From an uncultured Bacteroidales bacterium (GTDB taxonomy: Bacteria > Bacteroidota > Bacteroidia > Bacteroidales > Porphyromonadaceae), in NCBI GenBank assembly GCA_902489445.1, contig CABTZX010000004.1:1-64000 (forward strand): a DNA stretch of 64,000 nucleotides, in the 5' to 3' direction. The position numbers and the translations under genes were made by a program. Positions 8,983-18,263 of this stretch are shown here, in pieces (within the stretch, counting starts at the first letter, position 1; each line of letters opens with the position of its first letter). The notes beneath the pieces were generated by a model. That model ran no database searches. It worked only from the letters and a program-made list of their open reading frames with translations, and had not been told where the DNA came from.

Positions 8983-9588
8983 TTAGAGAAGTATGGGACC
9001 GGAAGGGCGCAACTCTGTTATATTGTCGTTTTCGATCTTATGAATGGCCGTTTTTAGTCCCTGTTGCGTGCCACCATCGATAATAGTGAAAACGTCGTTT
9101 CCGTATACTTCGTCAATCAATTCGGGATTGGTCAAATACTCAATTTCATCCTTCCGAATAGGAAGTGACGCAGTAATGAGCGGACACTCAAGGTGTTCCA
9201 GTATGAGCGAAGTGATGGGATGCAAGGAAAGACGGATACCTATTTCGCGACTTTGCTTCAGTTGTTTGGGCAATTTGTTCGTTACAGGCAGAATAAACGT
9301 AATCGGTTCGGCAAGATGCTCCTTTAGATAGCGAAACGCGAAGTTATCGATCTTTGCGTAAAGGGATGCTTCCGTCAAGTCGTGACACATAATAGCGAAT
9401 CGCTGTTTGCGCATATTGCTCTGTTTAAGTGCGTAGAGCTGCTCCACGGCATTCATCTTGAGTGGGTTACATCCTAAGGCATATCCAATTCCGGTAGGGT
9501 AAATTATGAGCGCGCCCTGTTCAATGCTTTGGGTTAGCTCTTCTAACCGTTTGTAATCGGGATTCTGCGTATAAAGCTTAGTAATCAT
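8983..9588 (-). CDS. YrdC/Sua5/YciO family protein (threonylcarbamoyl-AMP synthase type)
   Basis: A 201-residue YrdC-fold protein. Members bind tRNA or nucleotide and make threonylcarbamoyl-AMP for the t6A37 tRNA modification. Seen: YPTGIGYALGC at 30-40, LYALKQ at 51-56, AEPITFILPVT at about 93-103 and EIGIRL at 115-120. The Sua5 C-terminal domain is absent and the N-terminus is closer to the YciO subgroup, so the exact activity is less certain than the fold. A TAGCTTTG box (9600-9593) lies 4 bp before the ATG and overlaps the stop codon of the upstream gene. Confidence 0.85.
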   Translation of the reverse strand: MITKLYTQNPDYKRLEELTQSIEQGALIIYPTGIGYALGCNPLKMNAVEQLYALKQSNMRKQRFAIMCHDLTEASLYAKIDNFAFRYLKEHLAEPITFILPVTNKLPKQLKQSREIGIRLSLHPITSLILEHLECPLITASLPIRKDEIEYLTNPELIDEVYGNDVFTIIDGGTQQGLKTAIHKIENDNITELRPSGPILL

Positions 9589-9597
9589 GGCACAAAG

Positions 9598-10302
9598 CTA
9601 CTCAAAAAGGAAGTAATGCGACAGTCGGACGCTATCATCACGCGTAAAGGCGTCCAGCATTGAGAGTTGCGCCCATCCGTGTAGCGTGCCGTCCCTAAAG
9701 AGAATGCGCTCAATTTCGTTACGTTGTGCCCGATTGAGATAAGGGTGCAACGGAATACTGTCGTAGGCGGTTCGCGCCAAATTGATACGAGCAGGCTTGC
9801 GGTCAATAACAAAGAATGGCTTGATCTCCTGATAACGCTCGGCAGTCATACCCCATACTTCCTGAAGTTGCAATACAGTGTAGTAGCCTCCCAATCGATT
9901 CCGATAACTCACAATACGACGGGCAAAGGCGGGACCTATGCCCGGTACTCGAGTGAGCAGTGCAGAATCGGCTTCGTTTAGGTCGATAACTGCTCCGGAG
10001 GGGATACGTCGCTTGGGCGTGTATTCACCACCTTGGGGCGGGCCTACGTAGTCCGCGTTACGTTCGATACTTGCCTTACCCTCGGGAGCATCCTTTTGTT
10101 CCGTAGCGCGGAGCGTGTCCTGCCGAAGCGTATCTATTGTAGCGAGCAGTGGATCGGGGTTCTGTCGGGAGAAAGCATTAGAGGGCTTGGAAAAGATATA
10201 GAGCGCCACGCCACTGACCAAAAGGAGAGAAAGTACAATAAGCCCGGGGCGATCGCCGGTGTGTAGTCTGAAGAACTCTCGAAACTTGTATTTGAGTGCC
10301 AT
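9598..10302 (-). CDS. ComEA-like helix-hairpin-helix membrane protein
   Basis: A 234-residue protein with one N-terminal transmembrane segment (about 18-36, IVLSLLLVSGVALYIF), a polar linker, and a ComEA-type helix-hairpin-helix region from about 105 (IDLNEADSALLTRVPGIGPAFARRIVSYR) through a second hairpin near 145 (VLQLQEVWGMTAERYQEIKPFF). Anchored HHH proteins of this kind bind duplex DNA in competence systems, but many Bacteroidetes members are uncharacterised, so a DNA-uptake role is inference. Array B1 lies directly upstream. Confidence 0.8.
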   Translation of the reverse strand: MALKYKFREFFRLHTGDRPGLIVLSLLLVSGVALYIFSKPSNAFSRQNPDPLLATIDTLRQDTLRATEQKDAPEGKASIERNADYVGPPQGGEYTPKRRIPSGAVIDLNEADSALLTRVPGIGPAFARRIVSYRNRLGGYYTVLQLQEVWGMTAERYQEIKPFFVIDRKPARINLARTAYDSIPLHPYLNRAQRNEIERILFRDGTLHGWAQLSMLDAFTRDDSVRLSHYFLFE

Positions 10303-10387
10303 AAGCGGATTGTACTAACGAGCTGTATGAAACGGGGTTTTAAGTCGTTTTAGGTAGTTGTTTCTGCGCCGTATCCTATCAATGCCG

Positions 10388-10478
10388 AGAAACTTATATA
10401 AGTTTGCTTTCATAGGTATATACCTTTCCGACGAAACGTATATACCTTTCCAAGCAGAGGTATATACCTTTTGTGCGG
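10388..10478 (+). repeat. Array B1: four 22-bp TATATA units
   Basis: TATATA starts at 10395, 10417, 10439 and 10461, exactly 22 bp apart. Units approach the 18-bp palindrome GAAAGGTATATACCTTTC. The array fills the 257-bp gap between lolD (ends 10560) and the ComEA-like gene (starts 10302), both on the minus strand. Nothing else is seen in the gap. Confidence 0.94.
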
Positions 10479-10559
10479 GTGAAAAGAATAAAGGAAAGAG
10501 CTCTATCGGCTCTGCTACCATACAAATGCGCTGCATTGCCATTGCTTCCTGAGTGTTCT

Positions 10560-11234
10560 TTAGCGACTTGCCCCCTCGGAATCATCTATTTGACCATCGG
10601 AGATCAACAGCGTACGCATACAGGTGGCTGCCAACTCAGCATCATGTGTAGCAATGAGCATTGTTTGGTTCCGTTCCTCACGTACACGACGCAACAAATT
10701 GTGCAATTCAATTTTGTTCCGACTATCCAAGCTACCACTCGGTTCATCGGCAAGCAATATATCGGGATCATTGATGAGCGCGCGTGCCACAGCAACGCGT
10801 TGACGCTCGCCACCGGATAGAGCTGCCGGTTTATGCTGCAGCCGCTCGGCTAGATTAAGTGTACAGAGGAGTGCACTTGCCTTATCCAAAGCCGCTTTGC
10901 GCGATAATCCGCCAATCATTGCAGGCAGTGCTGCGTTCTCCACAGCGGTGAACTCGGGGAGCAATTCATGTGCCTGAAAGACGAAGCCGATACGCTTATT
11001 ACGGAAAAGATCGCGCTCACGAGCAGAGAGTGATGTAAGTGACGTACCATTTATCACTACGGAACCGGAATCGGCACGATCCAATAGCCCCAAAATCTGT
11101 AGCAGCGTGGTTTTGCCTGCACCGGATGCTCCCATAATGGCAACGCTTTCCCCTTCAGCAACCGAGAAGGAAAGTGCCTTCAGAACAGGTAAAGATCCAT
11201 AGCTTTTAGTGAGACGATCGACTTCAAGAAACAT
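10560..11234 (-). CDS. lolD: LolD-type ABC transporter ATP-binding protein
   Basis: A 224-residue ATPase of the MacB/LolD/FtsE family. Walker A GASGAGKTT (35-43), Q-loop Q87, signature LSGGERQ (139-145), Walker B DILLADEP (158-165) and the switch histidine H197 are intact. With a LolE-type permease it would release outer-membrane lipoproteins from the inner membrane; such a permease is encoded at 19585-20832, not next to it. The lolD name rests on family similarity, and a MacB-like or FtsE-like role is possible. It is the last gene of the series starting at pyrB. Confidence 0.82.
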   Translation of the reverse strand: MFLEVDRLTKSYGSLPVLKALSFSVAEGESVAIMGASGAGKTTLLQILGLLDRADSGSVVINGTSLTSLSARERDLFRNKRIGFVFQAHELLPEFTAVENAALPAMIGGLSRKAALDKASALLCTLNLAERLQHKPAALSGGERQRVAVARALINDPDILLADEPSGSLDSRNKIELHNLLRRVREERNQTMLIATHDAELAATCMRTLLISDGQIDDSEGASR

Positions 11235-11237
11235 GAG

Positions 11238-11951
11238 TTATAAATGAGATAAAATGTAGGATGCCATAAAGCATCCGAATATGTTGGGTAAATAGGATAT
11301 GGTTCCCACCGTTGTGCGCTTGTTACGCTCGCCCGAAACAGCGGTCACAGCGTGCTTTAGTGGCGATTCTACCGAGTAAACCACGGGAATGCCTTTTGAA
11401 ATGCCGGCCTCGCGCAAATTGTGCCTAAGTATCTTAGCCAATGAACAATGGTTGCTTTCGGACAAATCGGCAATACGAACGCATTGCGGATCAACCTTGG
11501 CTCCGGCGCCCATAGAGGAAATAATAGGAATTCCGAGGCGATAAGCTTCGACCATTAGACTTGTTTTAGGCGCAATTGTATCGATGGCATCCGCCACAAA
11601 AGAGTAGTTTCCTTCGGAAAGAAGCGTATGCATTCCATCGCTTTCTATATAACTATTATGGCTTTCAACAATAGCGTTCGGATTGATGCGCAATAGATGT
11701 TCTCGGGCAACTTCCGCTTTGTATCGGCCTACGTTATCCGGAAACGCAAGAATTTGCCTATTCACATTGGACGCCGACACGCAGTCTCCGTCAATTAGGG
11801 TAAACTTTCCGATCCCGGCTCGCGCCAACATTTCCAAAACGGAGCCACCGACTCCACCCAATCCAACGATAAGTATATGCGCTTGGCGATAACGCTCTAA
11901 TCGCTCACTACCTACCAATAATTCGGTTCGTTCGGTGAAAGGCGTTTCCAT
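11238..11951 (-). CDS. tcdA: tRNA threonylcarbamoyladenosine dehydratase (TcdA/ThiF family)
   Basis: E1-like adenylating enzyme of 237 residues that in E. coli dehydrates t6A37 of tRNA to cyclic ct6A. Seen: nucleotide-binding IVGLGGVGGSVLEMLARAG (28-46), LIDGDCVSASNVNRQ (52-66) and DAIDTIAPK (121-129); the short length without extra domains fits TcdA rather than ThiF or MoeB. The frame is open further upstream, but the ATG at 11951 overlaps the mltG TGA by one base and begins the conserved region, so I use it. The window also holds a YrdC-family gene (8983-9588) of the same tRNA pathway. Confidence 0.88.
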   Translation of the reverse strand: METPFTERTELLVGSERLERYRQAHILIVGLGGVGGSVLEMLARAGIGKFTLIDGDCVSASNVNRQILAFPDNVGRYKAEVAREHLLRINPNAIVESHNSYIESDGMHTLLSEGNYSFVADAIDTIAPKTSLMVEAYRLGIPIISSMGAGAKVDPQCVRIADLSESNHCSLAKILRHNLREAGISKGIPVVYSVESPLKHAVTAVSGERNKRTTVGTISYLPNIFGCFMASYILSHL

Positions 11952-13039
11952 CAGTGAATATTGCGCTCGTTCAATGCTTTCTGATAGCGCAACGCATTGA
12001 GCTGATGTTCCGTATAGAATCGAGCAAAATCGTGATACCCGGAGAAATCGCTCCGCGCACACATATAGTAAAAATCGTGATGCGTATAGTGCAATACCGC
12101 TTCCAAAGAGCTTTTTTGTGGGTAACGAATAGGACCTGGGGGCAAACCCTCGTATCGATAGGTATTATAGGGGGAATCCGTTTGCAGCATTTCGCCGTTG
12201 ACGCGCTTTGCCGCAAAATTGCCTTGCGCGTATTTTAGCGTAGGATCGGCTTGGAGCTTCATACCACGGCGCAGTCGATTGATATACAGCCCGGCAATAT
12301 CGGAGTATTCCTTCGTCTGCGCGCTTTCTTCCTCTACAATGCTGGCGATAATGCAAACATCGATTGGCGATAACCCCTCTTTGCGAGCCATCTCCGTCTT
12401 TTGGTCATTCCAAAAGTGACGATAACCGGTCGCAATCTTATCAATCAGTTCACGCGGAGTGATGGTCCAATACACTTCGTACGTATCGGGAATGAAAAGG
12501 CAACGAATTGTTTCCGTATTGAAGCCCAAAGAATCGCAAAAAGTGGTATCCGTAAGCAGACCCTTAAGTGAATCGGCATCAAAAGCAAGCGGCTTGCTAA
12601 GCGTCTCTACCAGTTGCTGTTGCGTACGAATATTGTTAAAAGTGATTTTGAGTGGCGTTTGATTACCATAAAGAAGTACGCGATACAATTTTACTAAGCT
12701 CATCCGACCGGTTACAGCATATCTGCCCGGACGAAGATTCCGTTCAACCCGAAGCAACTTATTCCCAAGCTTCATGAACGATGAGTTACGCAATCCAATT
12801 TCCCGGGTTAATTGCGTTTCTACCTGTGCCATCGTTGTAGTGGGACGGATATAGATAAACCCTTCTTTTCCCGATTTACCTGCCGGTCGTAGCAATCCAA
12901 ATGCCACCCAGCCAATAAAGAGCAGAACAAGCAGCAACAAAATGAGCCAAATCGTTCTGCGCGCTTTGCGCCGACGCATCTTCTTCACGTCCTGACCGGG
13001 ACGCCACTTGGGTACATAGGGATGATACTTATGCTTCAT
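11951..13039 (-). CDS. mltG: Endolytic murein transglycosylase MltG
   Basis: A 362-residue YceG-type lytic transglycosylase that cuts nascent glycan strands at the inner membrane and sets glycan chain length. It has a basic cytoplasmic N-terminus, one transmembrane helix (about 29-48, TIWLILLLLVLLFIGWVAFG), a LysM-like region (60-130) and the catalytic domain with IASIVEEESA (catalytic Glu near 236), DIAGLYINRL and LQADPTLKYA. Translation may be coupled to tcdA through the TGATG overlap. It lies 21 bp after the TPM-domain gene. Confidence 0.95.
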   Translation of the reverse strand: MKHKYHPYVPKWRPGQDVKKMRRRKARRTIWLILLLLVLLFIGWVAFGLLRPAGKSGKEGFIYIRPTTTMAQVETQLTREIGLRNSSFMKLGNKLLRVERNLRPGRYAVTGRMSLVKLYRVLLYGNQTPLKITFNNIRTQQQLVETLSKPLAFDADSLKGLLTDTTFCDSLGFNTETIRCLFIPDTYEVYWTITPRELIDKIATGYRHFWNDQKTEMARKEGLSPIDVCIIASIVEEESAQTKEYSDIAGLYINRLRRGMKLQADPTLKYAQGNFAAKRVNGEMLQTDSPYNTYRYEGLPPGPIRYPQKSSLEAVLHYTHHDFYYMCARSDFSGYHDFARFYTEHQLNALRYQKALNERNIH

Positions 13040-13060
13040 ACGAATATGCTTTTTAATACA

Positions 13061-14329
13061 TTACCAACCGCCGGTTGCTCCACCGCCACCGGTAGAACCC
13101 CCGCCAAAACCGCCTCCGAAGCCACCTCCGAAGCCGCCACTGCGACCAAAACTACTGCCAATAATGCTCCCGGCTATGATTCCGCCGCTCACATCATCGT
13201 CATCGCGTATATCCTTATACTCCGTATGATCACAAAAATCGCACTTCCAAGTGGTGCGCAGCATCCTGCCTTTACGCGTTCTTACATGCTTTTTGCTCAA
13301 AATGTAGTAAGAGCGAGTATGGCAACTGGGACAATCTTTATACTTCGTTTTGGGTTGTTCCACAAGAACGGCATGTTCGTAGCCGCATTGGGAGCAACGA
13401 TAGGGAGCATATTTTCGACTCCCGATGGCTGTTTCAAAGCGTTGAGCGGGAGAAAGGAGCCGACTTGAATCAATTCCGGAAAGATGATAAGTGTTATAGC
13501 TACCGCATTGGGGGCAAGTTAGGGCTGCTTTTTGGATACGTTTGCGGTATTTGGGGTACCAAATGAGGAACACAATCAGCACAGGTATACAGATAATAAG
13601 CCATATCGACATCTTTCGTGCGTGTTCATCCATTTTTTTGAGCGCAAATTGAGGCTCGTATTGGGCAGCAACCCGCTGTACGCCCACAAATGCACCCATT
13701 GTGAATCCGATAACCGCTATAAGATAAAGCGAAAGCAACAAAAACATTCCGATAACGGATGATGTTTCGCCGTCATCGCTTACGCTTCTTCTGTCCGAGG
13801 GGGTATATTCTCCCGCGTCAACACTTTTCCTAATTACTTTTATAGCATTTAGTAGTCCTTCTCCGTAAGCTTCTTGCTGAAAATAGGGAGCAATCTCGTT
13901 GGCAATGATATCACTACAAACCGCATCGGGCAATACGCCTTCTAATCCGTAGCCTGTTTGTATACGGAAGCGATGATCATTCATCGATGCGAGCAGCAAC
14001 AAACCGCTATTTTGCTTTGCAGAGCCTAACCCCCAATTACGGAATAACTCTAAGGCAAATTCCTCTATCTCCTGATCTAATGAAGGCAGAAGAACAATCA
14101 CCGCTTCGATACCGTAATCGTGCCTCAGAGCAGCCAACTGATTGTCTAATTCCATCCGTTCCTCTTCGGTTACATATCCCTCCGGATCAGTAACAAAACG
14201 GGTGCTGTCCACTACTTGCACGTTAGGTACATCCGGCACGCTATAGGTACCTCCATACGATGCTTCGCCGGAGGCAAGTTGTGCTGCGAATAAAACGAGC
14301 AGAAAGGTTAGTAGAACCCTACACTTCAT
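13061..14329 (-). CDS. TPM-domain membrane protein with zinc ribbons and glycine-rich tail
   Basis: 422 residues: cleavable signal (1-21), TPM domain about 35-165 (DNQLAALRHDYGIEAVIVLL, GVLPDAVCSDIIANE), two transmembrane segments (about 180-205 and 245-265), four CxxC pairs forming two zinc ribbons (CPQC/CSQC and CPSC/CDFC), and a GGFGGG-rich C-terminus. TPM/YgcG-type proteins sit in the membrane with the TPM domain outside. Partnership with LemA is inferred: lemA lies immediately upstream, a pairing seen in many bacteria. Its biochemical role is unknown; in chloroplasts a TPM protein assists photosystem II repair. Confidence 0.85.
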   Translation of the reverse strand: MKCRVLLTFLLVLFAAQLASGEASYGGTYSVPDVPNVQVVDSTRFVTDPEGYVTEEERMELDNQLAALRHDYGIEAVIVLLPSLDQEIEEFALELFRNWGLGSAKQNSGLLLLASMNDHRFRIQTGYGLEGVLPDAVCSDIIANEIAPYFQQEAYGEGLLNAIKVIRKSVDAGEYTPSDRRSVSDDGETSSVIGMFLLLSLYLIAVIGFTMGAFVGVQRVAAQYEPQFALKKMDEHARKMSIWLIICIPVLIVFLIWYPKYRKRIQKAALTCPQCGSYNTYHLSGIDSSRLLSPAQRFETAIGSRKYAPYRCSQCGYEHAVLVEQPKTKYKDCPSCHTRSYYILSKKHVRTRKGRMLRTTWKCDFCDHTEYKDIRDDDDVSGGIIAGSIIGSSFGRSGGFGGGFGGGFGGGSTGGGGATGGW

Positions 14330-14357
14330 GAGAAGAACGGAGCAAAATTATCCTTGC

Positions 14358-15005
14358 TTAGAACTTAACCGTAGGAGCTTTATCGGCTCCTTCCAATGCC
14401 TGGAAGTAGGGACGAGTCTTAAATCCGAAAATTCCGGCGACAATATTGTTGGGGAAACGGCGTATGGTGATATTGTACTGTTGCGCCGCATCATTGAAAT
14501 CCTTCCGAGCTACCGTAATGCGGTTCTCTGTTCCTTCGAGCTGAGCCTGCAACTGACGGAAGTTTTCGTCCGCTTTCAATTCTGGATAACGCTCTACCAC
14601 TACCATAAGTCGGCTGAGGGCATTGCTTAATTCGGCTTGACTTGTTTGGAACTTAGCCAGCTGCTCTTCAGTCATTTTGCTCGGATCAATCGTGGTTGAA
14701 GTTGCTTTACTTCGTGCTTCTATTACGCCCTCTAAGGTTTCCCGTTCGTGAGATGCGTACCCCTTTACCGTTTCCACTAAGTTGGGAATAAGGTCGGCAC
14801 GGCGTTGGTATTGGTTTTCCACTTGGCTCCATGATGTATTAACCGCTTCCTGCTGTTGCACCATTCCATTATACTTACTGATAAGGAAGAGCGCAAAGAG
14901 TACTACTAAAACGATGATTACGATCAACGTGACCGAAATGCCACCCCGGCGATGTTTCGTCTGCTGCGGGGGCAGATTGTTATTTCCAAATGCTTGATTA
15001 GTCAT
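14358..15005 (-). CDS. lemA: LemA family membrane protein
   Basis: A 215-residue protein with a short cytoplasmic N-terminus, one transmembrane helix (about 24-44, ISVTLIVIIVLVVLFALFLI) and a long helical domain with the family signatures SWSQVENQYQRRADLIPNLV (59-78), RYPELKADENFRQLQAQLEG and ENRITVARKDFNDAAQQYN. LemA proteins are widespread envelope proteins of poorly known function. It lies 28 bp ahead of the TPM gene and 37 bp after the flavin reductase gene. Confidence 0.93.
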   Translation of the reverse strand: MTNQAFGNNNLPPQQTKHRRGGISVTLIVIIVLVVLFALFLISKYNGMVQQQEAVNTSWSQVENQYQRRADLIPNLVETVKGYASHERETLEGVIEARSKATSTTIDPSKMTEEQLAKFQTSQAELSNALSRLMVVVERYPELKADENFRQLQAQLEGTENRITVARKDFNDAAQQYNITIRRFPNNIVAGIFGFKTRPYFQALEGADKAPTVKF

Positions 15006-15042
15006 ATGTCTCTATCTATGCTTATTGATTAATTTCTTTTTG

Positions 15043-15630
15043 TCAATCTCTTCGTTCTATCGGGTCGGAGCCCTTCTTCACGCTCCAGCCGAAATATCCG
15101 GCAAAGTCGCCTAAAGTGAAGTATTCTCCGTGTGCATATACCAGTAAGTTGCTCTTCTTCAGATCCAACTTGCCCGTTTGTGGGTTGATATAGGCATCGT
15201 CCACTGCTACGCTCACTATATCGGCAATAAAAAGGTCGTGGCTACCGAGCGGCATAATCTCGCGCACCTGGCACTCTAAGCTGACAGGACTTTCCGCAAC
15301 CAATGGACAATCAACAATCTTTGCCTTACAGGGGGTTAACCCCGAAGAAGCCCATTTATCGCCATTGCGACCGGAAGTTACGCCCACGAGGTCAGTCGCC
15401 TTTGCCATTGCTGCTGTGGTCAAGTTGATGGCAAACTGCATTGTTTCCTTAACCATCGGATAGGAATAGCGTTCCGGACGTATACTTACGTAACACATAG
15501 GCGGATCAGAATTAAGGATTCCGGTCCACGAGGCGGTGAACAGATTGCTCTCTCCCTTTTGGTTACAAGCGGTAATTATAGCTGCCGGAAGCGGGCTGAG
15601 CATTGTACCGGGACGCCAATGTTGTTTCAT
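15043..15630 (-). CDS. Flavin reductase family protein (FMN-binding split barrel)
   Basis: A 195-residue cytosolic protein of the DIM6/NTAB type: the N-terminal split barrel includes LPAAIITACNQKGESNLFTA, TGILNSDPPMCYVSIRPERY and FAINLTTAAMAKATDLVGV. Related proteins bind FMN and reduce it, or act as the reductase of two-component monooxygenases; the physiological partner is unknown. It lies 12 bp downstream of pyrI and is probably on the same transcript, without an obvious pathway link. Confidence 0.85.
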   Translation of the reverse strand: MKQHWRPGTMLSPLPAAIITACNQKGESNLFTASWTGILNSDPPMCYVSIRPERYSYPMVKETMQFAINLTTAAMAKATDLVGVTSGRNGDKWASSGLTPCKAKIVDCPLVAESPVSLECQVREIMPLGSHDLFIADIVSVAVDDAYINPQTGKLDLKKSNLLVYAHGEYFTLGDFAGYFGWSVKKGSDPIERRD

Positions 15631-15642
15631 TTTCTTTCCTCT

Positions 15643-16116
15643 CTATTGCAGTTCGATCTGTTCGTCCTTTACCTTCCTACCACAATAGCTACATACCAAT
15701 ACCTCCTCGGTGCCATCCGTCACACTTTCAAATCGTGTTGGCATCGGCTCGTTATTGGTAATGCACTTTGCGTTGGGGCACCGCACTATACCAATCACCT
15801 CCTTGGGGCGATCCACTCGCTTCTTTTCCACCACTTTGTACTCCTTTATGATGTTGAGCGTTACATTTGGTGCCACGAGCGCGATGCGGTTCAGTATATC
15901 ATCTTCGAAAAAGCGATCCGCTATCTTGATGATTCCCTTTTTCCCCTGTTTGTGTCCCGCAAAGTTGTTCCCGATGGTAATCGGTGCGGTGGCATCTTCT
16001 AAATGCAATAATGATGCCACATTGAATAACTTATCGGGAGGTATATGGTCAATCACCGTTCCGTTACATATGGCGGCTACCGAAAGTTCCTTTTTGTCCT
16101 CTTTCATAACTGACAT
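15643..16116 (-). CDS. pyrI: Aspartate carbamoyltransferase regulatory subunit
   Basis: The 157-residue regulatory chain that binds nucleotides (CTP/ATP) and holds catalytic trimers together. The N-terminal allosteric domain (AAICNGTVIDHIPPDKLFNV) is followed by the zinc domain with Cys113, Cys118, Cys142 and Cys145 (CPNAKC ... CSYC). All four zinc ligands are present. It is 8 bp downstream of pyrB, forming the usual pyrBI pair of de novo pyrimidine synthesis. Confidence 0.97.
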   Translation of the reverse strand: MSVMKEDKKELSVAAICNGTVIDHIPPDKLFNVASLLHLEDATAPITIGNNFAGHKQGKKGIIKIADRFFEDDILNRIALVAPNVTLNIIKEYKVVEKKRVDRPKEVIGIVRCPNAKCITNNEPMPTRFESVTDGTEEVLVCSYCGRKVKDEQIELQ

Positions 16117-16124
16117 TTCATTAC

Positions 16125-17027
16125 CTATATACCTAATACTTCACACAGAATGGCTTGCCGGACATAAAGTCCGTTTTGTGCCTGCCTAAAGTAATATGCC
16201 GATGGATGATTATCCACTTCTTGCGCAATTTCGTTTACGCGAGGCAGAGGATGCAATATTTTCATAGTTGGCTTGGCATCGGTGAGCAAATCCAAATCCA
16301 ATACGTATACATCTTTCACCGCTTCGTACTCCTCAGGATCGGTAAAACGTTCCTGCTGCACGCGGGTCATATAGAGAATATCGGCACGTGCCACCACATC
16401 ACGCGTAAAGTCGGTTGTTTCTTCAAAAGATATTCCTTTATCGATGCAGTAACGACGGTATTCCTCCGGAAGAGCAAGCGACTCGGGCGCTACGAAGATA
16501 AAATGCGGACGGAAATGGGACATACCCTCGATGAGCGAATGCACCGTTCGTCCAAAGCGCAGATCGCCAACGACCACAAAGGTTAAATCCTCCAAGTGAC
16601 CTTGGGTCTTTTTGATGCTGTACAAATCCAATAACGTCTGCGAGGGGTGCTGATGCGCACCATCGCCGGCATTCACAATCGGCCGCTCCGTTACCTCAGC
16701 TGCGTATTTAGCCGCGCCCTCTAAGTAGTGACGCATTATGATTACATCCGCGTAATTGGATACAATTTTGATGGTATCTTTCAGCGTTTCTCCTTTTGTG
16801 GAGCTGGAAGTGCGCGCATCGCTAAAGCCAATTACGCGCCCGCCTAAGCGAACTACTGCTGTTTCAAAGCTGAGACGCGTACGGGTGGATGGCTCAAAAA
16901 ACAGCGTTGCGGCAACCAATCCGTTCATAAAGTCGCGATTGGTTTGCTCTTCGAACTGCTCTGCCCGACCGAGGATCTTTAGTATATCCCCTGCCGTGCA
17001 CTGTTCTATTGAGATTAAGTTTTTCAT
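16125..17027 (-). CDS. pyrB: Aspartate carbamoyltransferase catalytic subunit
   Basis: Joins carbamoyl phosphate and aspartate in the committed step of pyrimidine synthesis. The 300 residues show [13 protein letters not shown] (43-55), [12 protein letters not shown] (74-85), [12 protein letters not shown] and HPLPRVNEI. It heads a closely spaced series of eight minus-strand genes down to lolD (10560). A TATCTTTG box lies at 17077-17070, 43 bp before the ATG. Confidence 0.97.
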   Translation of the reverse strand: MKNLISIEQCTAGDILKILGRAEQFEEQTNRDFMNGLVAATLFFEPSTRTRLSFETAVVRLGGRVIGFSDARTSSSTKGETLKDTIKIVSNYADVIIMRHYLEGAAKYAAEVTERPIVNAGDGAHQHPSQTLLDLYSIKKTQGHLEDLTFVVVGDLRFGRTVHSLIEGMSHFRPHFIFVAPESLALPEEYRRYCIDKGISFEETTDFTRDVVARADILYMTRVQQERFTDPEEYEAVKDVYVLDLDLLTDAKPTMKILHPLPRVNEIAQEVDNHPSAYYFRQAQNGLYVRQAILCEVLGI

Positions 17028-17069
17028 CTATTGCGGAGTTCTTCTTTTTTTGCTGCTCCTCTCCGCATA

Positions 17070-17077
17070 CAAAGATA
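17070..17077 (-). promoter_or_regulatory. -7 box (TATCTTTG) of pyrB
   Basis: A perfect TAnnTTTG match on the minus strand gives an expected start near 17063 and a leader of about 36 nt before pyrB. No well-spaced TTG was found. Confidence 0.5.
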
Positions 17078-17400
17078 GAAAAAGATACGTATATGCGTGA
17101 CACCGCCCAAGGAACGCGCCCCATCGCACTCCACCCTTCTAACTGGTTCTTTACTACCGGAGCTAACCAGAACTTATCAAAGTCTATCGGTACTTATCCG
17201 AAATGATCCGATGCCTTCCGATTAGCTCCGACTTCCTATGAGCAACAACCGCTCGGCCCCCTTCCGTTCCCCCTCACTGCATATACGCTTCTTCACCAGA
17301 CTTTCCACTACTGAGACGCACTAACACATACTCCACGCCCATCTCACCTAAGGAGCCTCCCAACAGCTGCGCACTTTCGCAGACATTTCTACCGATATAA

Positions 17401-17760
17401 CGGAGCAGGGGGTAGATGGCAACGAATCGTTTGTAGAAAGGAAGCGGAGCAGGGAATGGGAGGTATCAGAGCGGAAGATGGGTGTGAACGGATCGTTTGT
17501 CCTTTGCGGTTGGAGAAAACTCTATAGACTTTCTGAAAATACTCTATAGACTTTTTCGGAAAACTCTATAGACTTTCTGGAAAAACTCTCTAGACTTTCC
17601 TCGGATACCCTATAGACTTTTCCCGAATACCTCCGTACAAACGCTTGGACGGCGTGAAAGCAATGATTTGTTTGTATGGGAGAATCGCTTAGCTTCCTCC
17701 GCAGAAAAGAGCGCGAATGTGCGCAGAGGCGATGGTATCTCTTCGCAGGAAAGGGTCAGG
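17401..17760 (+). repeat. Array A3: five 22-bp CTATAG-type units with both flanks
   Basis: Units start at 17522, 17544, 17566, 17588 (mutated to CTCTAG) and 17610, 22 bp apart. Upstream, ATCGTTTGT occurs at 17426 and 17492 (66 bp) and CGGAGCAGGG at 17401 and 17445 (44 bp), so the flank keeps the same period. Downstream is the shared TACCTCCGTACAAACG / GGCGTGAAAGCAATGATTTG flank. It lies in the 1.2-kb divergent gap between pyrB and the MATE gene; 17100-17400 and 17760-17990 show only purine-rich degenerate sequence. Confidence 0.92.
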
Positions 17761-17996
17761 AGTAAGGCTGTGTAAGCGAAGTCGGATAAATGGGATGGTG
17801 GCGTTGGGTAGAGGAAATGGCGAAGTTCCGTAGAAGGGATGGTGAGGTTGAGTAGAGGAAATGGTGGGAGGCGGCAGGTGGTAGTGGGGCGGAAGTGCGT
17901 GGTTTTTCCTTGGTGTATCGGGGTTAGCGCTGCTAAACTGTTGGCTGGGGTTTATTGGACAAGTAAATGAAGCGTTTCGGGGTGTGGCTTTTTCGG

Positions 17997-18263
17997 TACC
18001 TTTGGGCTACGAATGAAAGCGAAAGAATCGGCATCTCGATATCGAAAAAGGAGTACGGAGCTTCGGGGACAGGGCGATAAGCTTGCTAATCCTCCGAGGA
18101 ATACTTGTAGCGATAAGGGAATGCTTGGGGCAAGTCGCAGTAGTATGACCGATGAAAGTCAGGGGAAGGTCGAGGCTGGGCGTAGTATCCTCCTCGGCAA
18201 ACGAGGGGTAGATGTCGGATCAAGGCACAGCAGTTTAACGCTGAATGTAAGGGAACGGTCGGA
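17997..18263 (+). promoter_or_regulatory. Promoter box and ~250-nt leader of the MATE gene
   Basis: TACCTTTG at 17997-18004 predicts a start near 18010 and so a leader of about 250 nt before the ATG at 18264. I recognise no riboswitch class in it. An 84-codon frame (18013-18267, rich in Ser, Arg and Gly) starts a few bases after the box and its TGA overlaps the MATE ATG. It could be a leader peptide, but its composition is not convincing. Confidence 0.4.
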
